Source of the DNA: Oreohelix idahoensis
Taxonomy: Eukaryota; Mollusca; Gastropoda; Stylommatophora; Oreohelicidae
Length of the DNA stretch: 64,000 bases
Assembly (NCBI GenBank): GCA_024509875.1
Contig: JAMPIV010012235.1
Span: 62,001 to 126,000, forward strand
Direction: 5' to 3'
The number at the start of each line of letters is the position of its first letter. The first letter of the stretch is position 1. A program made the position numbers and the translations under genes. The notes beneath the pieces were generated by a model. That model was not told the DNA's origin. It made no database searches and worked only from the letters and a program-made list of their open reading frames with translations. Positions 45,901 through 57,900 of this stretch are shown in pieces.

Positions 45901-48900
45901 AGGAAAATAAATACAAATTTACTGACACACGTAAAACCAAGAGTTTGACAACTCATCTGCTATATATTGACCACTGCAGCAAACACCAATGTATTGTGTG
46001 TGCCATGTCAAATCATAGTTGTTGTTGTTTTCAAGTCCTGAAAATGAAAACTGTCATCAACATCATCATTTTCCTGTTTATTCCCCATGGAGCCATCATA
46101 GCTGCTGGACCCCTTGCAAGCAGCCTGCACCAAAGTATTCAGGTGCTCCTGCAGTGGTTTTTTTTTTTTTTTTCGTACGCCCGCTAATACTCGAGGCGAA
46201 ATCTCAGGTTATTTTTAATGTCTAACCTGACATTGATTTTTACGTGAGTATCCTATTTTATTGTACAGAGACAAGTGTCCCTCGCCATTCAGGCAGATAC
46301 TCGCTGTTTTCGGAGGTACCCATTAGAGCTGGGTCGGCTCAGGAGCCGCCAGTCCCTGGTCGATAACACTCCTTCAAATGTTCTCGCCAGGTCTCGAGTT
46401 AATCCAGTCCAAATCCCGGTCGACGAAAAATCCTCAAATGCCGTCGCCCGGGTTTGATCCTGAATCACCCGGTCGCCAGAGCGGTGTTTTAACCACTACG
46501 CTAGCGCGGCTCCCTGCAGTGGTGAGTTCTGCAGCAATTAGTTTCATATACTGAAGGTTACCAGCCTCATGCATAAACTCATGTTACCAGCCTCCTACGA
46601 CATGCCTGAGGGAGTAGTAAGCCTATTCTCAATTTGTCTCCCCCTGAGACCCCAGGAACTCCACGGGGTGAGAGCATACAGGGCTACCGAAAAAAAATTA
46701 TTGCAGTTCAGAGTTTTAAAACAAAATTACTGAGCTTACAGGTTCAGTAACAACCAGAGCATAGAGGTTCAAGGGGAACAAAAAAAAAAAACCTCATTGG
46801 AAATTTTCAGAAAAACTAGAGCACACATATCCTAAAAACTAGAGTATTGATGTCCAGGAAAAAACTACAGGTCTGTACTTTTATCTAAACACCTGAAAAC
46901 CAAAATATTTTGAAAATCTAAAGTTTCTTTCGGCTACATTTAGATCACAATTTGGACAATTTCTGGCTATTTTGGGTGACTGGGCTATTTTTTAAACATA
47001 TTTTGGGCAACTTGCGCTAATTTTTTAACGTGATTTGGGTGACATTTGAAGACTGACAAAATCAGGTTTCCAAAACAAAGCAGTCCCGAAGACTTTGGAT
47101 AAAATGATACAGACCTGTACTGCACAAAGATCCAGAAAGAAGAAATAGCCTGTATTGTAACTTTAGAGAATATACACAATAATGTCAAATCATCCCTTTT
47201 TTTTATTAATTCACAACCCTTTTTTATGAATTCACAACCCTGTTTTATGAATTCACAACCCTTTTTTTTATGAATTTACAACCCTTTTTTTTTATGAATT
47301 CACAACCCTTTTTTATGAATTCACAACCCTTTTTTATGAATTCACAACCCTTTTTAATGAATTCACAATCCTTTTTTTATGAATTCACAATCCTTTTTTA
47401 TGAATTCACAACCTTTTTTTTTATGAATTCACAACCCTTTTTTATGAATTCACAACCCTTTTTTTAATGAATTCACAACCCTTTTTTATGAATTCACAAC
47501 CCTTTTCGCTCCCAGTGAAGCATGGAGCCAATAATGTAGGCCTAGTCCTCCCCTTCCCCTTGCAGAAAGCCAGCACTAAAACATTGATGTGCTTTTATAA
47601 GCAGTGGTTTCTGTTGTAATCTATTTTACATCATAAGGCTGGCAGCCCCACGAACAACGTACATAGTGCAACTATATATACCTCTTGGCCCATATTCTCC
47701 ATATCTTCTAGCATGTTCCACAGCTACTCTTGAAGGTGGCACTTGTCCAATGCTCATCTCCCCAATACTTTTGTTTGTGCTAGACATCATCATTATGGGG
47801 GCTGGCCTACTCAGGATCTGGCAACATCGTGAAAAAAAGTTGAACCAGAGAGAAATATTTCAACACATAAACATTTTTTCCTGTCACTTTCTGTGAGACC
47901 ACACTATCTTAAAATAACTTTCTACTCCAGGAACTGTATGTCATACATTATAAAAGGTCAAGGTAGTCCCATAGCAGATACTGCCGTAGGGGAGTGAAGT
48001 GTTAAAGACTTCACCATACTAGGTCTAGCATCGAGAGGTGGGGTGACCAGTTCCCTTCCTCACTGCCTTTTCCTTCCCTAACTCAAAGTCAGGTACCCAT
48101 TTACAGCTGGGTAGACTGGAGCATGTTGGTACCGTGATTCGAACATTTGCCACGAGAGACCAGCGCTCTAACCACTCTGTCAATCGGACGCTCTCATAGA
48201 TTATACAAACACATAATACATATACATTTTTTCCTACATTTTTATATGGTAAGGATGAAGTTGGTGGTGAGGATGATGACATATACACATATAAATAATG
48301 AATGTGTGTTACCTAACTAGATTTGCCTGGATCAAGCAACAATAACAACTCCAACAACATCATTAACAACATGTAGTAAGTAATTGACATTATTCTGTCA
48401 AATTAATTCAATAATAGTGAAAGTTTATAATGCATGGAATTCTCCAGTTAAGGATCACTGAAGCCATCGCTGAAGTGGGAGACATGCAGGAAGCCTTGAT
48501 GCTGATGTGCTCTTGCTGTATTCGTTTCTGTATCAATTTGTTTTACATGATGAGGATGTAACCCCCATGAATAAACTGACCAGATATGACATTTTAAGTG
48601 GGACAGCACTGCTGCTAGTAACTGTGTCCCGCAGTCCACCGTGAATGTTTGAGGGATGCTAAAATTTCACACTTTAGGAAATAGGAATTCAATGTTTCCG
48701 CTTTATTAAAAAGTGTTTTCTTATTATAAAGTCAGTTTGAATCAGACCTATTTGGAGTTCTACAATTTTCTGCAGCGTTCGATTGGCAGAGTGGTTAGAG
48801 TGCTGGCCTTTCATGGCAAAGGAGCCAGGTTTTAAAGCCAGTGGTGTCATGCTCCAGTCTAACTGGTTGTAAATGGGTAACTGACTCTGCTTGTGAGTTA

Positions 48901-51900
48901 GAGAAGGAAAAGGCAGCGAGGAAGGGAACTAGTTACTCCATCTCTCGATGCTGGACCTAATGCAGTAAAGTCTCTAACACTTCACTTCCTCATGAAAGCT
49001 CACTTTCTTTCCCTTCTGTTTTTCGTTTGTCTGTCCCTGACGAAGGCCTTGTGGCCGCAACGTAAGTATTTTCTTGTCCTTTCTCTCAGTAAGACGTATC
49101 ACTATTTGTGTTTTTTTCATTCTACAGTTTGACCCCGTCTTACGGCAGTCCTCCTTATACACTCATACTCACTTCCTCATGGCAGTATCCGCTTTAGGAT
49201 TACATTAACCTATAATTTTGTGAAATCTAGTTCCCAGTTATTTTAAAAAAGAAGAAAAAGTGTAGCATCTACAGAGAAGTATAAATCACAGGTAATGGTG
49301 TTATATTTCCTACTTTTCATAGCAACAGTTACCATTAAAAAAACAAATAATAATAATAACCTGATTAAAACAGGTGAAAATTTTATAAAGCAGCAGCAGC
49401 TGTTCTCACCTGATGACCATGAGTGGATCTCTTCTGCATCTGTGCCAGCACTTCTAGTCTTAGATCCTTGTCAGGATCTGGAATCCCACCATAGAGAAAT
49501 TCTCCTTCACTTCTTGTACCTTCAGCATCCTGGAGTAAAATTTCACTCGGTTCTCATTTTCCAAGAATGAAAGTTTATCAAGGAAAAACTGTAGCCATTA
49601 GGCTCCATGTAAGAAAGTTAACATTATGGCAAAAAATTAAAACATATAAATTCATGCTATAATTAGTTCTCAAATCATATTTAAAATCTAAAAATAAGTA
49701 ATTTCAAAAATACTGTTATCAGTTAACTTAGATCTTATATTAAAAATGCAGTGAAACTGGCAATGTTAAATAAGTGTTAAAATAAGTTAGGCAATATGCA
49801 TAATGAAATACTTTAACACATTAACTACCGCAAGCCGCTGTCAGTGGCTCACAAAATAATCACATTTGGACCGCAAGCCGCTCAGAGCGCCAATCTAATT
49901 TTAGTAATAAAACGAATGAAAAATGTACTGAAACACTCTCCGATCTGGTTAGAGATTTTAAGTTGTCACTGGAAAACAAATTCCCAAAGCATGGTTGTTG
50001 TAGAACACTGGAAAATTGATATTATGTTCATATTTTTCAGCGTTTTGGGTTAGTTACCAAATCGTGTAAAACTGTTTACCGTGGCAACTAGTGATATGAC
50101 TACAAAAAGTGCGTGTACATCTCATCTAACGGCTGAATAGGATAGAAACATGTTTCAACAATTGACTGATAGATCTAGCGTCGAGGACAAGAGTGAAAAC
50201 GGTGTGCACATTGATTGAAATTGTGATTTTGATAGAGATGGGGCACAAGCAGTTATAATTGTGAAAATATTGCAAGTCCTCGGCCATCGGAAAGCCATTA
50301 AATAGCAACAACCTCTATTAGAGTTACAACCGGTGTTTATTGCAATAGTACATTCATTTATCTTTAAAATAACGTGTAATTCATAAAAATCTGTAAACAA
50401 TTACGAAAACTACAGCTTACTTTGTGCAAACACCTACAGGATAAAAATGGGAAAAAAATTTAATTCGGCCACAGTGTTTTTTTCAATTCGGTAGTTAATG
50501 TGTTAAAGAAAAGAGGTGTACAATGGTTCTAATGCCCTATTTCTCCCAGTTATGATAATCATGGTTCCCACTGTTTATCACTAAACTCATATAGATATGT
50601 TTACATACATGTCAGATCAGGAAAATATTTTTCATGTGCAATATAATACAAAGTTAATAAATTTTACTACTGCAAATGAAAATATGCATATCTTCTAACA
50701 CAGCCTAATTCTAAAAGAATTATACATTCTATACAAATAATAGGATCTTTTTGTCCTCAAGTTTGCTTAAAATAACACTTTACTGCTAGAAAAACAGATG
50801 ACAGTTATTAAACATTTATGTTATGAGACAGATTTTCTGTGGCTATTATCATGAGCAAACTTAATGAAGAACAGATGATAAAACCATTTAACATTTATGT
50901 CGTTTAACATTTATACTTTGACAGATCTAATGTGCCTGTTATTATCTTCTTCTTTGATCCTTAGCTGCCGACTGACAAAGCAGTCAGTGGCCATCACACC
51001 TGGTGGCATCTTGTAGGGCAGCAACAAACTGCTTCCACTTTGTTTGGTCAGTGGGCATCCTTTATACAATGCCCCAGCTCTGGTTCATTCTTTGCATCTC
51101 GGCCTCCATAGTTCTCCGCAAAGTTGTTTTTGGTCGGCTTCTCTTTCGCTTTCCTTCAGGGTCCATAGCATAGCGGCTGTTATCATGAACAATCTTAATG
51201 AAGAGCAGATGATAAAGCCATTTAACATTAATGCTATGACACAGATTTGCAGTGGTTGTTAGTATGATCAAACTTAAAGATAGTGTTTTAAGAATCTTAA
51301 CACTGTTGACCCATGTCTACATTTGTTCATACCAAGTCTAAGTCATCAGTGTCTCTGAGTGTACTGGCAGTGCTGACATCAACAATATGTTGGTAACCTT
51401 TTCCTATAATCTCTTTACGTATAGCTGGATAAAAAAAGACAACATAAATTAAGGCACATGAATAGATAATAAAAAATTTGTCCAAGATTTAACAGCCATG
51501 AATAATTTGCAGTAAGAGGCGAAAAGGTTCTTCAATCCTCTGAACTCTTTTAATGGTGAAAAATTTATTTCCTATTTATTTTTGACCTGTAAGAGATCCC
51601 AATTCATATGGTCTTTCCCAGATGTTTGTGGCCCGTATAGTTCCTCTCTTTGTTGCCCTGCTCTTCCCTTTTTATTGAAGTTTGTATCTCAGGGTCATGT
51701 CAGGCTTCTATATATGCTTAAGATATGCTGAATTATCTCTAATTTTCCTCTTTTTTTATTTCACAGGTCATGCAATAAGTTTAAATAATGCATATTAACT
51801 CTTAGAAGACGTGCTGGTTTTCCCATTTTTTGACGAAAGGAATTTTCTATTGCTGTGAGTTTTCACACAGTGTTAAAGCTAAAGTGTCGGTTCTTTCCAA

Positions 51901-54900
51901 GATTGAAAAAAATTTTTGTAATGTTAGACATAGCTGTAATAGACACTGAATGGGGATTAATAAATTCAGGACAAAATGAAACAAAAACTTAGTTCATATA
52001 TACTGGCTTCCCGTCATGAGCAGCTGGGAAAAATCGTCCTGAATACTGGCCTTTCATCCTTTAAGAGTTAATATATGTAAAATGCTAATTATGTTGGACA
52101 GGACAGTGAGGACATGAGCTGACAGTGCTACAGGGCAGTTATTGTTCTGAAATAATCAGTGTAAGAGAAATAGTGAGAGACTAAACAACACATATAGAAG
52201 AGAGATAATGACTGACATGACAGAGATAGAGAAGACACTGAAAGGCCTTGAATAAATGGTGCAGGAAGGGGAGGTTAATGTCAAGGGAGGTGCATCATGT
52301 GTTAAAGACCTATGCTTCATCTGGTGCTGAAAAAACAATAAATGTATGATTCAATAACTTTGATGTTTAAAGATAACTGTAAATTTAGCAGTAAGAAATC
52401 AGTATGAAGAAACCACAAATGAACTTTAGGTCACCACTGTCCTTGCCATATTTTCTTAACATGTACTGTAGCCTTGCCAATAAACTCAGAATGTTTTTTT
52501 CTGCTATGCTGATAGTCAGTCCAAAATTTTTAAAACTGTTCATTTTCTTACATAATTACACTTCTCCTTATAAAGAAACTTTTTTCACTAAAATAGTTCC
52601 AACATTTCACACATATTATTTAACTTTATTCTTCTATTTCTCAAATGAAAACACAGTTGACAGGATCAAGTCTAATGAACATGTGTGTGCTGTTGAACCT
52701 ACTAAGATAATGTGACTGCAGTGAAACTAAAGTATATGTTGGATTACATGATATGACAGTTCTGCTAGCAACATGCTATGTCAACTTAAAAATTTTATTC
52801 CTCAGTTAACATATGAATTTCAAATTTGGCTGTGAAAAGGTTGATTTGCTGTATTAAAGTATATTGTATGTCAATGCAGGCATATGGAAGGTGAACATAA
52901 ACAATCAAAGACTACTGAATTCTAGCTTTTTTGTACCAATGACAAATAATTTCTTGTAGTCATAAATTACAATAAATAAATTCTTCTATAGCTGTTTGTC
53001 ACTGTCAAAATCATGTTTTATTTCTCAATTTAATTGCATTTTTATCTTGACATCTGATCACGTCTGCTACTATCATGTATCTATATTATCTTTAATAGTT
53101 GATGGTCTGGTTAGGTTTTGGATTTAAGGACCATCTTCATTGTACACGGACAACTCCATCAGTGCTCTCATATCCTCCCTATGATCACACAAGGAGGATC
53201 TGATATTCTCGTGCACAGTACACAAATTCTGTAGCACCGGCGAGGATCCCAATGTGTGTATACAGGAATCACACACTCTAAAAATATTTTTGTAGCGGGT
53301 AGGTTTTTTCCAATTTTGTAAATGCTGCTAGGGCATAGGCCATGTGGCCTACACTTTACGATTTCCAACCACTGAGGAATTTTTAACATGCGCAACTTGT
53401 ACACGGGACCTTCTATTTTTTCGTCCTTATCCGAGAAGGCTAGGCATCTGATCTCATTACCCAGGAGACCAGGGGGGGGAGTATGACATCATTAGGATCC
53501 ATGGGTTCTGAAAAAATTTCCATCAAAATACATTCCCTGTATTGGGAACTGAACCCAGTACCTTTAGAATTAGAGGCAGACGCCATATCTGTTAGCCACC
53601 CCAACCCCCAACAGTTGATGGACATTACTGAAATATGCTGTAATCCTAAATTGCAGTGTGTTTTACATTCACATTGAACATGATAAGGTCTAATCCCAAA
53701 ATATGATGAGTTTTTACCTTCATAATTGACTGCCCCAACCACCTGTCCTTCACTATAACTCAGCAACCACTGACCCTCTGAGATGAACTCATTTACTGTC
53801 TCTGTAGAACTAGATTCAGCTGAAGTGGAAGATACCTCAGAAGTTGTGGACTCTGTTATTTGTGGCTGCAGAAGAATGGCAATATGTAAAATGCTTAAAA
53901 GCCCGATGTAAATTTTGATAACATTCTGGACAACTCAATCAACAGGAGTCTCAATCACATTTCCCTATCTTAAGTTAGATTGTCACAGGGCAAGGTATTC
54001 ATCATCATCATAGTCACCCTTCCGTGCCCTAAGGAACATAGGCCGTCAATAAACGTCTGCCAAGTCTGTCTGTTCTGTGCCGTCTGCTCAAGGTCTTTCC
54101 ATGTCTTCCTCATCCCTTTCATTTCTGTGTCCAGTTCTCTTCTCCATGTGTTCTTTGGTCTATCTCTACCTCTCATACACTGGGGATTCAAGAACAAGGA
54201 GTACCTTGTAATGCTATCAACAGGTTTCCTCACTGCATATTATACCCAGTGCAGCATCTCCTTATCTCCATCAGTTCCACATTAGTCATCTTGTCCTACT
54301 ATCTCAACCCTTCTATGCAAGCATCTGTTTATGAAAATCTGTGGCTTCTTGGTTGTTGTTTTTGTTGCTGTCCATGTTTCAGAGCCATACAATAGAAATG
54401 ACTTGACATTTGAGTTGAATTCACAGAAAAAAAAAGTGATTTACAGGAAGAAAATTCAGAGGAATCTAAGGAATAAAACTGAGCGGACCTTCTCCTAGCT
54501 AACATGACCTGTCCCTAGTAAACAAAGCACAGGAAACTTCGTGAAGGAAAAGATGTTTTTGCAGCTATTTTCTTAACTGTAAAACTATGAGAAATGTCAT
54601 TCATTTCATTATTCCTCCTGTTCCCTATGGAGCACATGCCATAAAGAGATTCATACCAAGCCTTCCTATCCCTGACATTCATTCAAGGTCTTCCCATTTC
54701 TTATTTATTTTCTTTTCACGCCTGTCTTCACTTTCCTTCTCTTTATCTTCTTCTTCTTCTTGGATACTTAGCCCTGACTGACAAAACAGTCAGTGGCCAT
54801 CATGCCTAGTGGCGTCTTGTAGGGCAGCAACAAACTGTCTCCACTTTGTAAGGTTGGTGGCCATCCTTCATGCTGTGCCAACTCTGGTTCATGCTTTCCA

Positions 54901-57900
54901 TCTCAGCGTCCACTGTTCTCCACCAGGTTGTCTTTGGTCTGCCTCTCTTTCGCCGTCCTTCTGGGGTCCATAGCATATCAGTTCTGGTGATGGTGTCAGT
55001 GTCCCTTCTGAGGACATGGCCAACCTAGTTCCAGAGTCTGCCTGCAATGATGGTGTGCATGCCATTTTTACCTTCGCCATATTACTCCCTATATTTTTCT
55101 TATCTTCGGGATCCCAAAACAAAACCTGCATTGTACTGCTATCAACTGGTTTTCTCAATGTGCAACTTATCCAACAATCACATTTCTTCCTCACCTTTTG
55201 TTCAAAACAAGTGTTATGTGCACTCTTGATTTCAGTATAATGCAGAAACAAGCAAACAATCAACGACATTGAAATGCGGATGTAATAAAAAAAAAATGGG
55301 TGTATTTCATTCAAGGGAGCAGTAAACAATTTATATATATATACTAGCAATAACCAGTCAAAATTGACAGGTTTTTAATTGCAGCCATCTTATCATTTTG
55401 ATCCATATAATAAGTCTGCAATACTTTAAATTAAAATTTTGCCTAATCCTCAACTTCCTTTTATTCTTAGAGTCGATGCCTGGGCCTGCTGATCAGTCTC
55501 AATCGTGAAATGGGCGCCTATTAAATATTGTTGAAGTTTGGTTATGCTCCAGATGATTGCAAGCAATTCATTCTCAAGAATGGGATACTTGGTTTCCATA
55601 GGTGTAAGTTGTCAACTAATATGAGGATTAGGCAATCTCAAAATAGGTGCCTTAGAAAAAAATACACTTTAATGTAGTTTAAGATATCAGAACAACAATC
55701 AAAAACTTACATTTTAAGGTTATTTTTAAGAAAATGAGTTAAATCCATTTCCCGAATGAAACTGGACAGAAGAGTATCTTGATTGTCTGTTTATTTAATC
55801 TGCATTTCCGCACCTTCCTGTCTCCAGTTCATGTACTGTTTATCAATCGTGTTGTTGGCTTCTTTCGATAATCAAACTGTTCATGCACACCTTCATTTGC
55901 GCACTTTTCTATTTTAAAGAGAGTACATTAACTTTCAATCACAGAGAAATCAGAATCACTAGAACATAGGGCTAATATATAAGATAGTACGAATGTTTAG
56001 AGCAAAATTATTAATGCCATAACAGACTATTCAGTTCTGTGGAAAATTAATGATGTCTGTTTTTTCATATACTATAAAATACATATAACCTATGCTACCA
56101 GTGTTACACAGAACCAATACTGTTATATGGAAGTGAGTGAGCAAAAAGTGCAAAAATCATTGGAGGCAACAGAGATGTAGCTTCTCAGAAATATATTAAG
56201 AATCCAAAGTACAGCTAAGATAATGAATGAATAATTCCCGAGAAGAACTAAAAAACAAAGAAATATAATGAGAAGCCAATCAACCTGTACTGAACTTGTG
56301 ATGAGAAGTAGACCACTCAAAAAAAAAGTGAGTGATCACATGGAAAATATATGGGGTTTAGAAGGGATAAAAGAGGTAATATATCTTACAAGGATAAAAG
56401 ACAAGAAAATAACCTATGTTATGGCCACAAGGTCTTTGTCAGGGACAAACAAACAAAAACAGAAAGGAAAGAAAGTAAGAGCTAAGTAAAAAATAGTTAA
56501 GGCAAAATAGACGGAAGATAGACAGAAAAGATAATGGATAAGTCTGACACTAAGGTATAGGGTAGAGCAAGAAATCAACAATAGAATTGATGGAGAACAT
56601 TACAAAATTGAGAAGGAATGTAAACGAACATGACTGCCTGTTGAACTTGACCTGATTTTTATCCACCTGTCTTATCCATGTTTAACTTGCCATGAAGAAG
56701 GCCTTTTTTGGTTGACACATTCAAACTTTTGCTTGTGAAATAAATTCAGCTTACATTCTTGTTTAATCTCGATTGTTTTTTTTTTCCGCTAGAGATCAAG
56801 TTACTACATTCAAAACTTTCCAGTATCATCATTATTTTCCTTTTTGCTCTCCGTGGAGCCATGAAGCCACCTTTGCAGGTGGCCCTTGCAGAATACCAGC
56901 ACAAGGCATTAATATCCTCTTGCAGCAGTAGTTTCTGGAGCAATTTGTTTTACATGATGAGGTTGCCAGTCCCATAACACTACCTCATATTAAGGGTGGG
57001 TATTGTCACGAAATGGTTTTAGGACTAGAGACTGTCTACATATAGTGACAAGACAATAGTAAGAAGAAAGACTGAAATGATAGATTCAGATAGAAATATA
57101 GTGCAAAATGTGAAAGTTGAGACCATTGGCTCCGAGGTTGAGAACCGAGGTTGATTCTTTCCTCGCCACTTCGGACGTTTAAATTGCTATGGCCTCGAAC
57201 CATCTCTAACTACCCTAAGGGGATAAGGTTCAAGTATGATTCACATACACCACGATACAGACAACAGATAGCTACTGTACGTAAATGAAATGACTGATTC
57301 CAGCTATAATTTACAAGTTTATTAACACCTATACACAAATAATCTCATACATGTCAAAGAACAAAATGCAGTGTAAGCACTCCTGAAAACAACACAGATT
57401 CAGGAAAAATTTCAAATGTTGAACATAAAAAACCCAACCCGTCACCCACAAGGTTCACCTGTATGGAGAGAGAAGGTAAGATTAAAATGAAATAAATTAC
57501 ACTGCACTGGGTGGGATCTCGGATTGCCGAGCCTCCACTCCAACTAGCTATTCTAAACTCCAATATAAACTCTAAGTACACAATCAGCTGGATCTACTCC
57601 GAAGTGTCTACACCAACTCTGCACAGACTTCGTTTCTACACACACTATCCTGAAAATCTCCTGAATTCTGCTACGTAGCTAACTGCACCTCTAAACTTCA
57701 GCAGCTGTCCTCTGCTATGATTCGACAAAAAAACTATCAGTTCTGCCTATCTGGTCTACTACCTGTAGACTACACTTTCAGCAGCTGTTCTCTGCTCTAA
57801 AATCTGTAGAGGGTATTGTGACCCTATTTCCCTCCACCATTCTGAAATTGACGACTAGGTTTAACAGAACCCCACTGGATTCTGGACTGGAACTGTAGCT

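Noticed and set aside
48773..48850. tRNA gene-like A and B boxes
   Set aside because: They belong to SINE heads with SINE cores and tails; no clover-leaf with intact anticodon arm was evident.
48995..49168. Functional hammerhead ribozyme
   Set aside because: In each copy the block after the hairpin is altered (gcaac, ataac, acaat) and stem I does not pair by eye, so only a resemblance is claimed.
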